Source: an uncultured Eubacteriales bacterium
GTDB lineage: Bacteria; Bacillota; Clostridia; Oscillospirales; Acutalibacteraceae
Assembly (NCBI GenBank): GCA_934525065.1
Contig: CAKSYX010000014.1
Location: forward strand, 1-39,572
Length of the DNA stretch: 39,572 nt
Direction of reading: 5' to 3'
A model generated the notes under the pieces. That model made no database searches, was not told the DNA's origin, and was given only the letters and a program-made list of their open reading frames with translations. The position numbers were made by a program, and so were the translations under genes. Position 1 is the stretch's first letter, and each line of letters opens with the position of its first letter. Shown piece by piece: positions 7,963 through 15,950 of the stretch.

Positions 7963-8736
7963 GTGCAAAGTAAAATATTTGTACTTTTATCCAAAGCTGA
8001 AACTCAAAACTCGGAACATTGCGCAGAATGCCTGCGCGCAAACGGCTGTGAGGTCAAACTGGTTGAGAAAGACGGAAGAAAACTCATAAGAACTGCGCTC
8101 GAAGAAAAGCCGGACGCAGTTGTTATGGATGCGTTCATGTCGAGTCTGGACGCTTTGGGTGTCCTTGAAGAGGCAGGAAAGCAGCTTAAGGATGCCGGAA
8201 TACTTCTTTTTGTAACTTCGTCTGTTGACAACTCTCGCTTTGAAGAAGAAATTCTTGAAGCAGGCGCGGACTATTACTTCCTTAAACCGTTTGACTATCA
8301 GCTGATTGCTGACAGAATCAAGCGTATGTCAGAATGGAAGAACGGAAAGAAGACCAAGGTTACGCCGAACCTTAATGACAGTCATGAACTTGAGGTCGTG
8401 ATTTCCGAAATTATGCATCAAATAGGTGTGCCGGCTCACATCAAAGGCTACCAGTATCTGAGACAGTCAATAATGCTGACGGTCAAGGACCCTGAATTGA
8501 TGCACGCTGTTACAAAGGTTTTGTATCCGACCGTTGCAAAGCAGAACAAGACAACTTCATCACGCGTTGAGCGTGCGATACGCCACGCAATTGAGGTTGC
8601 GTGGGACAGAGGCGACGTTGATGTGCTTAGTTCGTATTTTGGCTATACGATTCAAAATTCTCGCGGAAAGCCGACAAATTCCGAATTTATCGCAATGATC
8701 AGCGACAAGCTGCGTCTCAAAATAAGTGCCATTTGA
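7963..8736 (+). CDS. spo0A: Sporulation master regulator Spo0A
   Basis: Spo0A, when phosphorylated, binds 0A boxes to start sporulation. I place the start at GTG 7963 behind AGGAGAGGGGG; an ATG at 7961 overlaps it in another frame and gives only a short peptide. This yields 257 residues, near the usual 260-270. The C-terminal DNA-binding domain is strongly conserved (GVPAHIKGYQYLRQSI, TKVLYPTVAKQ, SSRVERAIRHAIEVAW, KPTNSEFIAMISDKLRL). The N-terminal receiver is unusual. The phosphoacceptor Asp56 (VVMDAF), the Thr (FVTSS) and the Lys (FLKPFD) remain, but the acidic pair that binds magnesium (ADD in Bacillus) reads LLS and the MP after the Asp is MS. Phosphorylation may be altered or lost. The promoter retains tandem 0A boxes. 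Confidence 0.95.
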   Translation: MQSKIFVLLSKAETQNSEHCAECLRANGCEVKLVEKDGRKLIRTALEEKPDAVVMDAFMSSLDALGVLEEAGKQLKDAGILLFVTSSVDNSRFEEEILEAGADYYFLKPFDYQLIADRIKRMSEWKNGKKTKVTPNLNDSHELEVVISEIMHQIGVPAHIKGYQYLRQSIMLTVKDPELMHAVTKVLYPTVAKQNKTTSSRVERAIRHAIEVAWDRGDVDVLSSYFGYTIQNSRGKPTNSEFIAMISDKLRLKISAI

Positions 8737-8758
8737 CAAAAACAGAGGGAGAAAAAGA

Positions 8759-8786
8759 ATGACCGGTGCCAAAAGACATCGGTCAT
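8759..8786. terminator. Bidirectional terminator between spo0A and ricT
   Basis: A 10-bp stem ATGACCGGTG/CATCGGTCAT (one G-T pair) followed by CTTTTTATT on the plus strand and ATTCTTTTTCTCC on the minus strand. It lies between convergent stops at 8736 and 8791. Confidence 0.75.
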
Positions 8787-8790
8787 CTTT

Positions 8791-9654
8791 TTATTCAATT
8801 CCCTTGAGAGCATCAAGTTCTTTTTTGTCAACACGGATTTGCGAATCCTTAATGACCTTAACCTGCCTTCTGTCAATAACAAGCGGTGCGGCTTGCGGCT
8901 TTGCATCCAGACGGACTTTCAAAATTCCGGTCAGCAGATTAAAATCAATAACCGTACCGCGACCCTCAGGAGTGTCAACAATTGCTCCGTTTTTCGGCGT
9001 AACGCGAAGCAGATGATCATAAGCTTCCTGCTCATATTTCAGACAGCACATTAGCCTTCCGCAGGTTCCGCTGATTTTAACCGGGCTGAGTGACAGGCTT
9101 TGCTCCTTTGCCATTTTTACCGAAACCGGTTGAAATTCTCCGAGGAAAGTATTGCAGCAAAACGGACGGCCGCAAACACCAAGTCCGCCAAGCATTTTTG
9201 ACTCATCGCGCACACCTATTTGACGAAGCTCGATTCGCGTTCTGAAAACTGAAGCAAGATCCTTAACAAGCTCGCGAAAATCAACTCTTCCGTCAGCAGT
9301 GAAATAGAACAGAATCTTGTTCCTGTCAAGAGTATATTCAACATCAACAAGCTTCATTTTGAGGTTGTGCGCCTCAATTTTTTTTAGACATATGTCAAAA
9401 GCAGCCTTTTCTTTTGCTTCATTTTCACTAACGGTACGAAGGTCGTTTTCGTTTGCGATTCGCAATACAGGCTTGAGCTGGGAGGTCAATTCATCATCTG
9501 AAATACTCTTGTTTGAAAAAGTAACCTCGCCGCATTCAAGTCCGCGTGCTGTTTCAACAATAACTTTATCTTTTGCTTTTAACTCTAAGCCGTTCGGGCT
9601 GAAATAATAAACTTTTCCAACGTTTCTAAAGCGCACTCCGACAACATTTACCAT
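8791..9654 (-). CDS. ricT: PSP1-domain protein RicT (YaaT)
   Basis: In Bacillus, RicT (YaaT) forms an iron-sulfur-containing complex with YlbF and YmcA that helps RNase Y mature transcripts and is needed for efficient sporulation and competence. The PSP1 core is recognisable by GVCGRPFCCNTFLGEFQPVS and GTCGRLMCCLKYEQEAY, whose cysteines are the proposed cluster ligands. The first ATG (9663) sits one base after the ribosome site AGAGAGG; the second ATG (9654) is ten bases away and starts MVNVVGVRF, so I prefer it (287 residues). It lies 27 bases downstream of holB, the usual Firmicutes neighbourhood, and shares the holB promoter. Confidence 0.9.
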   Translation of the reverse strand: MVNVVGVRFRNVGKVYYFSPNGLELKAKDKVIVETARGLECGEVTFSNKSISDDELTSQLKPVLRIANENDLRTVSENEAKEKAAFDICLKKIEAHNLKMKLVDVEYTLDRNKILFYFTADGRVDFRELVKDLASVFRTRIELRQIGVRDESKMLGGLGVCGRPFCCNTFLGEFQPVSVKMAKEQSLSLSPVKISGTCGRLMCCLKYEQEAYDHLLRVTPKNGAIVDTPEGRGTVIDFNLLTGILKVRLDAKPQAAPLVIDRRQVKVIKDSQIRVDKKELDALKGIE

Positions 9655-9681
9655 CGGTATCATTCCTCTCTGTATATAATT

Positions 9682-10548
9682 TTATGAAAACTTGATTCTT
9701 GAATAAACGCTACAAAGCCGTGTTACTGAAAGATTATGGTTTGCGGCTCTTTCAGTGCCTTGAGAAAGCAGCTTTGTTTCCTCAATAAGCTCAAGCAATT
9801 TCTTTGACGTAAACAAAAGACGAAGCTTTTTTGCCTGCTCATCGCAGCCGGAAAGGCAAGAGGTGTTCTGAACGAGTGCATCTCTGAAAATAATAACAAG
9901 AAGAGGCAAAACGTTTTTGAAAAGCATCTTGTCTTTAAAGAGGGCGGATGTTGCCGTCATCAAGTCAAACTCACTTTTGCAGAGTGCATCAACAATGCTT
10001 TTAGCGCAGGAAACAACCTGCGAATCACCGGTTGCATCAAGCTCGCTTGCATCTTGCGAAAGCAGGAAGGAAGCAGCCCTTGAAACTATCGTTTCAAGCA
10101 GAGCCGATTTTGAAGGGCAGGTGAGAATGAAGCAAACATGAGAGGCCGGCTCTTCAAAAATTTTTAAAAGAGCGTTCTGGGCCTGCGGATTCATGTTCTG
10201 CGCTTCAGCAATTATAAAAACACTTTTCTCGCCGTCATTCGGCAAAAGCATCGCTTTCTCTTTCAAAAGACGAACATCATCAACTTTAATTGCGATTGCG
10301 CCCTCATCTTTTTGAAAAATGTATATATCGGGATGATTACCGCTTTCGGCTTTTTTGCATGAGCGGCAAGCTCCGCAAGGCTTTCTTTCGCCGGTGCAGA
10401 GGAGAGCCATGGCGGTTTCTTTGGCAGCAAGCAAACGCGTTGCTTCATCCGAGCCTTCAAAAATAACTGAATGAGGAAAAGAGGCGGTTTTAATTGCATG
10501 AGAGATTTCGGTTTTTCTGGCAAAGTCAAAGTTCAAACTTTCAAACAA
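9682..10548 (-). CDS. holB: DNA polymerase III delta' subunit (clamp loader)
   Basis: The delta' subunit is the stator of the sliding-clamp loader. Visible hallmarks are a zinc-ribbon with CGACRSC and a preceding Cys, the strand-helix VFIIAEAQNMNPQAQNALLK followed by IFEEPASHVCFILTC, and the sensor-1-like SALLETIVSRA. The P-loop position reads FEGSDEATRLLAAKE without GK(S/T), as expected of a non-hydrolysing delta' protein. TTG at 10548 is favoured as start because GGAGGT (10561-10556) lies seven bases upstream; a GTG at 10557 overlaps the ribosome site. It gives 288 residues. ricT follows in the same unit. Confidence 0.9.
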   Translation of the reverse strand: MFESLNFDFARKTEISHAIKTASFPHSVIFEGSDEATRLLAAKETAMALLCTGERKPCGACRSCKKAESGNHPDIYIFQKDEGAIAIKVDDVRLLKEKAMLLPNDGEKSVFIIAEAQNMNPQAQNALLKIFEEPASHVCFILTCPSKSALLETIVSRAASFLLSQDASELDATGDSQVVSCAKSIVDALCKSEFDLMTATSALFKDKMLFKNVLPLLVIIFRDALVQNTSCLSGCDEQAKKLRLLFTSKKLLELIEETKLLSQGTERAANHNLSVTRLCSVYSRIKFS

Positions 10549-10610
10549 ACGAAACACCTCCGCAAAAACTTGCGATACACCAAAACCAACGTCTCAGCAT
10601 ACACCGCTAA

Positions 10611-10639
10611 ATTATACAACAAAAGATGAAAAATAACAA
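10611..10639 (-). promoter_or_regulatory. Promoter of holB-ricT
   Basis: On the minus strand TTGTTA (10639-10634), a 17-base spacer and TATAAT (10616-10611), about 60 bases before the holB start. A small hairpin CGCAA/TTGCG (10561-10574) abuts the ribosome site. Confidence 0.6.
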
Positions 10640-10659
10640 GACTTATTTTTTAACAGGTA

Positions 10660-10688
10660 TTGACATTTTTGTCTATATGTTGTAGACT
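10660..10688 (+). promoter_or_regulatory. Promoter of the blaI-M56 operon
   Basis: TTGACA (10660-10665), a 17-base spacer and TAGACT (10683-10688). The dyad described in the next entry covers the spacer and the -10. Confidence 0.65.
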
Positions 10689-10711
10689 ATGGTTGTCGAT
10701 AAATTATAGAC
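10671..10711. promoter_or_regulatory. Likely BlaI-type operator half-sites
   Basis: GTCTATA (10671-10677) faces TGTAGAC (10681-10687) around the -10 element and is perfectly inverted in TATAGAC (10705-10711). Paired TAGAC half-sites of this kind fit a dimeric BlaI/MecI-type repressor acting on its own promoter. Assignment to BlaI is an inference from position. Confidence 0.5.
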
Positions 10712-10729
10712 AGAAAGAGGGCAATAATT

Positions 10730-11092
10730 ATGAATGAATTGAAGCTCGGTGCAGTTGATGCAAAATTTGCAGATATTGTCTGGTCAAATGAGCCGATTTC
10801 AACAGCAAAGCTTATTAAAAAATGTGAATCACAGCTAAACTGGAAGCGAACCACAACATACTCTGTTTTGAAGAAATTCTGTTCAAACGGAATCTTTAAG
10901 CTCGAAAACAGTGTTGTAATTGCGCTGGTTTCAAAGGAAGAGCTTCATTCACGGCAAAGCAAAAAATTTGTTGACGAGGTGTTTGACGGTTCACTGCCAA
11001 GCTTTATTGCAGCTTTCACAAAAAAGAAAAAACTCACAAAGGCAGAAATTGAACGGATTCAGAAAATGATAGACGAAGCAAAGGAGGAATGA
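10730..11092 (+). CDS. BlaI/MecI/CopY-family transcriptional repressor
   Basis: A small winged-helix repressor that binds dyads as a dimer and is inactivated by proteolysis in the BlaR1 circuit. The 120-residue sequence shows the family signature: LGAVDAKFADIVWSNEPIS, the recognition region LNWKRTTTYSVLKKFCSNGI and a C-terminal dimerisation helix ending LTKAEIERIQKMIDEAKEE. The usual 'T..T.L.RL..KG' segment is conserved in spirit, with F in place of L. It is three bases upstream of the M56 gene, its expected partner. The ribosome site AAAGAGGG is about ten bases before ATG. Confidence 0.92.
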   Translation: MNELKLGAVDAKFADIVWSNEPISTAKLIKKCESQLNWKRTTTYSVLKKFCSNGIFKLENSVVIALVSKEELHSRQSKKFVDEVFDGSLPSFIAAFTKKKKLTKAEIERIQKMIDEAKEE

Positions 11093-11095
11093 GTA

Positions 11096-13531
11096 ATGCT
11101 TGACAAAGCCTTTTCGCTTTTGCAGATGATTTTTCTGAATGTTTTGAATATGAGCTTTGTTGCAGTTTGGATAACGGCGGCAGTTATACTTCTTCGCTTT
11201 GCCTTGAAGAAAGCACCAAAAAGGGTACGCTGTTTTTTGTGGCTTCTTGTCGGGGTACGGTTGGTTTGTCCGTTCTCAATTGAAAGCATATTCAGCTTGG
11301 TTCCAAGCTCGGATGTTATCAGAACCGACCCCGATTTTTATTCCGGAACGGTTACACATCACGCAATAACAACCGGTATTGATGAACTCAACCTTACTGT
11401 TAACCCGATTATTTCCTCGGCTGTTGCTTCTGCAAATGAAAAGAATGCGCTTGGCGTGACGGGCATTGCGGCAATTGTCTGGCTATGCGGAATTGTTGCC
11501 GTTCTTGTTTATGCCGTAGTCAGCTATATTTTGCTCAAAAGACGTGTGCGTGTTAATGTTGAATATGAAAAAGGTGCATACCTTTGCGATAAGATAGATT
11601 CACCGTTTGTTCTCGGCGTTTTTCGCCCGAAGATATATCTGCCGTCGGAACTTGACGATAACCGGCGCACCTTTGCCCTTGCGCATGAAAGAGCGCACAT
11701 AAAAAGGCACGATAATTTATGGAAGCCGCTGGCTTTCCTGCTTTTTGCTGTTTATTGGTTTGATCCTCTTTGTGTTATTTCATATGTTCTTATTTGCCGT
11801 GATATTGAGCTTGCCTGTGATGAAATGGTGATCAAAGACTTTGACCTTCAGAAAAAGAAAGCTTATTCGCAGGCACTTCTTGATTTGAGCTGCGAAAAGC
11901 ATAGTATCAGAGCCTGTCCTCTTGCGTTTGGAGAGGTTGGAGTGAAGGAAAGAATCAAAAGTGTGCTCAGCTATAAACGTCCGGCGTTTTGGATAATTGC
12001 AGCAGCGCTTGTATCATGCATTATTGTTGCCGTTTGTTTCGGAACGAACCCGAAAAGGCAAGCCGGAAGTGATGGCATATCAGAAAATTCTGCCGTCAGA
12101 GTTATTGAAACAACGAGCGAGCAAAGTGATGTTTCGCTTTCTTTCGCGTCAGCTGAACTTGAAGAAGGCAATGAACTTCGTTTGACCTTGCTCTGGAAAA
12201 ATGCTTCCGATAGAGAAGCTGAATGCGGAGAAAAGTTTGATTTATATTATTTCAATGAAGACAGAAAGAAATTTGAGCAGTTGTCACCTTTTAAGAGCAG
12301 TTTTTATAATGCCTTGGGTTATCTTGTCACAGAGAGGGAAGGTTCAACACCCGGGGAGCTGAGCTTAGATTTGCTGCCGTCAACGACCTATGACATGACA
12401 AGAATCGGGCGGTACCGTCTTGTGACAGCCTTCAATTTTTCGGACGACCGCTCAAAGCAATATGAAGCAAGTGTTACCTTTGAACTGAAAAAGCCGTCGG
12501 CTACCGTTAAAACCGTAGTAAATGACAATGAATTTGAAATGCAGGGCGGAAGCAAGACGCTCACGATTGAAGACGTTGTTAATCTTTCAAAAAAGAACAA
12601 TCTTTCCGTTGCTGACTTTTCAAACTATTCTTATTATGAAATCGGTTCAGGCATCTACATACAGTGCTATCCGATTGATGAATTGTTCAGTGTGTATATC
12701 GGCTTTGCTGATTCAGGGAAACCGTATTACATCAATCTGTCGTGTGATTTCGGCAGTGTCAGTCTTAAAGGTGCAGACGTTGAAGCGTTTGTTGCCGAAA
12801 TGAAGGCTTTGACCGGCGCTGTTGACTCTGCCGTAAAGAACTACTTTCTTGAAAACGGAGTGGTTAAGGCTGTTACAGCCAACGGAACGAGTGTCGGTTT
12901 TGCGTATTCCGTGCTCGATTGCAAGACAAAACTGGACGAAACTGTTGCTTATCTGAAAACCATGGCAGGAGAATATATGCTGTATTCCGGCCGTCAGGAT
13001 GTCAGGTATCAGCATGAATGTTTACCGGCGGTTTTGTTATTTAAGAAAAAGGCGGACGGAACTTACAAAATTAAAGAATACAAAGTCCCGAAAATGGAGA
13101 GCTATAAAGCGGATGTAGAAAAGCTGTTTCCGTCCGAATTTGCTGAAAACTTGCTTGTCGAACGGGATTATTCTGAAGAGCTTGACTCTTCCTGCCGTGA
13201 ATCAGCATGGCTTGCCTGCTGTTCTGTTGAATATACATATGACGGAGAATCGTACTATACCTTAAAGCTGGATGAAAACGGAGTGTTCAACCTTTCTGTC
13301 CGGTCAAAAGGCGAGCGCTTTTCATATAGCGGAACTTACAAGGAAGACGATAATACGTTGGTGCTCACCGACGTAAAGGGAAGCGCCCTGACATTCAAAA
13401 GAACCGTTTCAACCTTGATTTATGATAAGGCGCAGTCTTCGCTGTTTGATTCGGCCTCGGTTAAAGACACCATAGCACTGCCGGATGGAGCATCCTTTGT
13501 AATAAACAGGGATATTCCCGTCACAGTCTGA
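11096..13531 (+). CDS. BlaR1-like M56 membrane metallopeptidase with novel sensor region
   Basis: M56 proteins span the membrane several times and, when signalled, cleave the partner BlaI-type repressor. The N-terminal third has helices near residues 10-35, 40-60 and 120-150. The zinc site HERAH is at residues 197-201, with the downstream ELACDE helix after a hydrophobic segment. Another membrane span (AFWIIAAALVSCIIVAVCF) is near residue 305. The remaining 500 residues are outside the cell. They begin with an Ig-like segment (SLSFASAELEEGNELRLTLLW, split in family style) and lack the penicillin-binding SxxK domain of true BlaR1, so the signal is probably not a beta-lactam. 811 residues is long for the family. 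It is cotranscribed with the repressor and ends at a terminator. Confidence 0.88.
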   Translation: MLDKAFSLLQMIFLNVLNMSFVAVWITAAVILLRFALKKAPKRVRCFLWLLVGVRLVCPFSIESIFSLVPSSDVIRTDPDFYSGTVTHHAITTGIDELNLTVNPIISSAVASANEKNALGVTGIAAIVWLCGIVAVLVYAVVSYILLKRRVRVNVEYEKGAYLCDKIDSPFVLGVFRPKIYLPSELDDNRRTFALAHERAHIKRHDNLWKPLAFLLFAVYWFDPLCVISYVLICRDIELACDEMVIKDFDLQKKKAYSQALLDLSCEKHSIRACPLAFGEVGVKERIKSVLSYKRPAFWIIAAALVSCIIVAVCFGTNPKRQAGSDGISENSAVRVIETTSEQSDVSLSFASAELEEGNELRLTLLWKNASDREAECGEKFDLYYFNEDRKKFEQLSPFKSSFYNALGYLVTEREGSTPGELSLDLLPSTTYDMTRIGRYRLVTAFNFSDDRSKQYEASVTFELKKPSATVKTVVNDNEFEMQGGSKTLTIEDVVNLSKKNNLSVADFSNYSYYEIGSGIYIQCYPIDELFSVYIGFADSGKPYYINLSCDFGSVSLKGADVEAFVAEMKALTGAVDSAVKNYFLENGVVKAVTANGTSVGFAYSVLDCKTKLDETVAYLKTMAGEYMLYSGRQDVRYQHECLPAVLLFKKKADGTYKIKEYKVPKMESYKADVEKLFPSEFAENLLVERDYSEELDSSCRESAWLACCSVEYTYDGESYYTLKLDENGVFNLSVRSKGERFSYSGTYKEDDNTLVLTDVKGSALTFKRTVSTLIYDKAQSSLFDSASVKDTIALPDGASFVINRDIPVTV

Positions 13532-13578
13532 TCCTTTAACTCATATCAGTAATAAAAGTCATGCTTCCCTGATTTATA

Positions 13579-13604
13579 GACCTTTGTGAAATCTGGCAAA
13601 GGTC
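13579..13604 (+). terminator. Terminator of the blaI-M56 operon
   Basis: An 8-bp perfect stem GACCTTTG/CAAAGGTC with a ten-base loop followed by ATTTTTTATTT, 47 bases after the stop. Confidence 0.8.
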
Positions 13605-13613
13605 ATTTTTTAT

Positions 13614-13642
13614 TTGACGAATTCACAACTCTGTTGTATAAT
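13614..13642 (+). promoter_or_regulatory. Promoter of the two-component operon
   Basis: TTGACG (13614-13619), a 17-base spacer and consensus TATAAT (13637-13642), 80 bases before the response-regulator start. Confidence 0.75.
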
Positions 13643-13722
13643 ACCATAGTGAAGGAAAATGAAAAGAAATAGTTTCAGTTTCAGAGAGAAAGATTACTAC
13701 ATACATTGGCGGTGAGTTAAAA

Positions 13723-14406
13723 ATGGGAAGAATAATTGTTGCAGACGATGAACAGAAAATTAGAAAGCTTGTCTGTGATTTTTTAAAAAGAGAGGGTCAT
13801 GATCCTATCGAAGCTGAAGATGGAGATGAAGCCTATGAACTTTTTGCCCGGAACAGCGAGAGCATAGACCTCATGATTCTTGACATAATGATGCCCGGAC
13901 TTAACGGTTGGAAGGTCTGCAAAAAGGTTCGCAGCGTTTCGAATGTTCCGATTATTATTCTTACAGCGCGCAGTGAGGAATTTGACGAGCTTATGGGATA
14001 TGAATCAGGTGCCGATGATTACGTCACAAAGCCTTTCAGTCCGAGCGTTCTGATGAAGCATGTTGAAGCGTTGCTGCGCCGTGCCCGTTCCGGCTCTGCT
14101 TTTTCAAGCGAAAAGAACATAAAAGACCTTGTATTTAATCATGAGGCTCACGAGGTTAGGCTCAACGGACAGGAAATTGAGCTTACACTCAAGGAATACA
14201 GCATACTAAAAAAGCTGCTTGAAGCTCCGGGTCGTGTCTTTTCCCGCGAACAGCTACTTGACAGCATTTGGGGCTTTGATTATGTCGGCGATGTCAGAAC
14301 GGTTGACTCGCACGTTGCGAGGCTGAGAACCAAGCTCGGTGAATGGGGTTCGGCTCATCTCAAAACGGTTTACGGCATCGGATATAAGATCGAGGACGTC
14401 GGATGA
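13723..14406 (+). CDS. OmpR-family response regulator
   Basis: A DNA-binding response regulator with a complete receiver: acidic residues Asp8-Asp9, phosphoacceptor Asp54 (LMILDIMMPG), the Thr in IILTAR and the Lys in YVTKPF. The winged-helix effector follows (LTLKEYSILKKLLEAPGRVF, RTVDSHVARLRTKLG, YGIGYKIE). At 227 residues it has the usual length. The start has GGCGGTGAG about seven bases upstream. The stop overlaps the kinase start in ATGA, so the two are translationally coupled. Its own strong promoter is upstream; target genes cannot be read from the window. Confidence 0.95.
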   Translation: MGRIIVADDEQKIRKLVCDFLKREGHDPIEAEDGDEAYELFARNSESIDLMILDIMMPGLNGWKVCKKVRSVSNVPIIILTARSEEFDELMGYESGADDYVTKPFSPSVLMKHVEALLRRARSGSAFSSEKNIKDLVFNHEAHEVRLNGQEIELTLKEYSILKKLLEAPGRVFSREQLLDSIWGFDYVGDVRTVDSHVARLRTKLGEWGSAHLKTVYGIGYKIEDVG

Positions 14407-15902
14407 AAAGGCGGAAAATCAAGGAATATAAAAACCGCGATACGCTTATGACACGGTACGGCCTTTCTTTTGTAATTATGGTCGGCCTGTTTGCGCTCTT
14501 TACGGTGCTTCAATTCATTTTTATGGATGATATTTTCGCTTATGTTGTCCGCAGAAATATGTATGAGGCTTCGCTCAAAATTGAGCAGCTTGATTATAAT
14601 TCAGAAAGCTTCATGAAAGATGTTTCTGACATTGAAGCCAATTATGATCTTTACATAGAAATTTACTATCCGCGCGAAAAGCTCATATATTCTTCAAGCA
14701 TCAACAAAGTTGTTTTTGACGGAAAGCAGACGAGCCCGTCTGACGTAAAAGGAGAGCTCAAACCGCGCATAATGAAAACCGTCAGGCACGTTGATCTAAG
14801 CGAAAAAGACTATCTTGAAATTCGACAGGAATACTTTGCAACGGCTAAGTATCTCGTTTTCGGAACTTTTTACGGTGATAACGCGGGAATCGAAACGTAT
14901 TCGTCGCTTGATGTAATCAAGTCCAATGCAAGGACTGCAAGCTGGGCACTTTTGTGGCTGAGCCTTGCGTTGTTAATATTCATCCTTGTCGTTTTTCTTG
15001 CTTATACATATACGTTTACCGTTCCGCTGAGAAAGCTCAACAAGGTTACCAAAAAAATCGGCAATCTTGATTTTAAAGAGGTTTGTCCGCCATTCAGAAT
15101 CAGAGAACTCGGTGAACTTTCTTCAAGCGTCAATGCTCTTTCATCATCACTTAACATGACAATGATGGATCTTCAAAAGAAGAACGAACGCCTTGAACAA
15201 GAGATCGAGAGGGAAAGAAAGCTTGAAGAAAGCAGAAATCAGTTTATTGCAAATGCTTCGCACGAGCTTAAAACTCCGATTGCAATTATTCAGGGCTATG
15301 CCGAAGGAATAAGGTATTCCGAAACAAAAGAGGACAGTGAAGAGTATTGCGATGTGATAATTGAAGAGGCGCAAAAAATGAACCGCCTTGTTGTCCGTAT
15401 GCTTGAAATGATGCGCTTTGAAAACAATGGATATACCGCCAAAAAAGAGAAACTGCCTTTGCGCAGAACGGTTTGGTCGTGTATTGCCTCGCGGAAACGT
15501 CATCTTGACGATAACGGAATCTGTCTCGAGCTGAGTATAAACGAGAGCTATGTCGGTTTTGGAGACCGTGAGCTTTTTGAAAGGGTTTTTAATAATTATT
15601 TTTCAAACGCACTCAGTCACATCGAGGGCGAAAAGCTTTTGAAAATAAGCTGTGAAGTTGTTAATGACTATTATAGAATCAGCGTTTTTAACATCGGCAG
15701 ACCAATTGACGATGAAGACATCGAGCATATCTGGACAAGCTTCTACCGTGCGGATAAGTCGCGTTCACGGGAGCAAGGACGTTTTGGACTGGGCTTGGCT
15801 ATCGTTGCAGATGCTCAAACGCTCCAAAACGCCAAGTACGGTGTTGTCAATCATTTGGACGGCGTTGAGTTTTGGTTTGATGTTTTAATTTGTAATGAAT
15901 AA
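14403..15902 (+). CDS. Membrane sensor histidine kinase
   Basis: Partner kinase of the preceding regulator. TM1 lies near residues 18-40 (LSFVIMVGLFALFTVLQFIF). An extracytoplasmic sensor of about 130 residues follows, then TM2 near 180-203 (LLWLSLALLIFILVVFLAYT), a HAMP linker and a short coiled coil. HisKA carries the phosphorylatable His287 in ANASHELKTPIAIIQGYAEG. The HATPase domain shows the N-box NNYFSNALSH and the G-box GRFGLGLAIV. It is 499 residues long. The sensor domain is not one I recognise, so the stimulus is unknown. A terminator shared with the convergent GH89 gene follows at once. Confidence 0.93.
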   Translation: MKRRKIKEYKNRDTLMTRYGLSFVIMVGLFALFTVLQFIFMDDIFAYVVRRNMYEASLKIEQLDYNSESFMKDVSDIEANYDLYIEIYYPREKLIYSSSINKVVFDGKQTSPSDVKGELKPRIMKTVRHVDLSEKDYLEIRQEYFATAKYLVFGTFYGDNAGIETYSSLDVIKSNARTASWALLWLSLALLIFILVVFLAYTYTFTVPLRKLNKVTKKIGNLDFKEVCPPFRIRELGELSSSVNALSSSLNMTMMDLQKKNERLEQEIERERKLEESRNQFIANASHELKTPIAIIQGYAEGIRYSETKEDSEEYCDVIIEEAQKMNRLVVRMLEMMRFENNGYTAKKEKLPLRRTVWSCIASRKRHLDDNGICLELSINESYVGFGDRELFERVFNNYFSNALSHIEGEKLLKISCEVVNDYYRISVFNIGRPIDDEDIEHIWTSFYRADKSRSREQGRFGLGLAIVADAQTLQNAKYGVVNHLDGVEFWFDVLICNE

Positions 15903-15904
15903 TG

Positions 15905-15937
15905 AAACAAGCTGAAACGTTCGGTTTCAGCTTGTTT
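15905..15937. terminator. Bidirectional terminator between kinase and GH89 genes
   Basis: Perfect 14-bp stem AAACAAGCTGAAAC/GTTTCAGCTTGTTT with a five-base loop, followed by TTGCTATTTTT, between convergent stops at 15902 and 15951. Confidence 0.9.
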
Positions 15938-15950
15938 TTGCTATTTTTAA

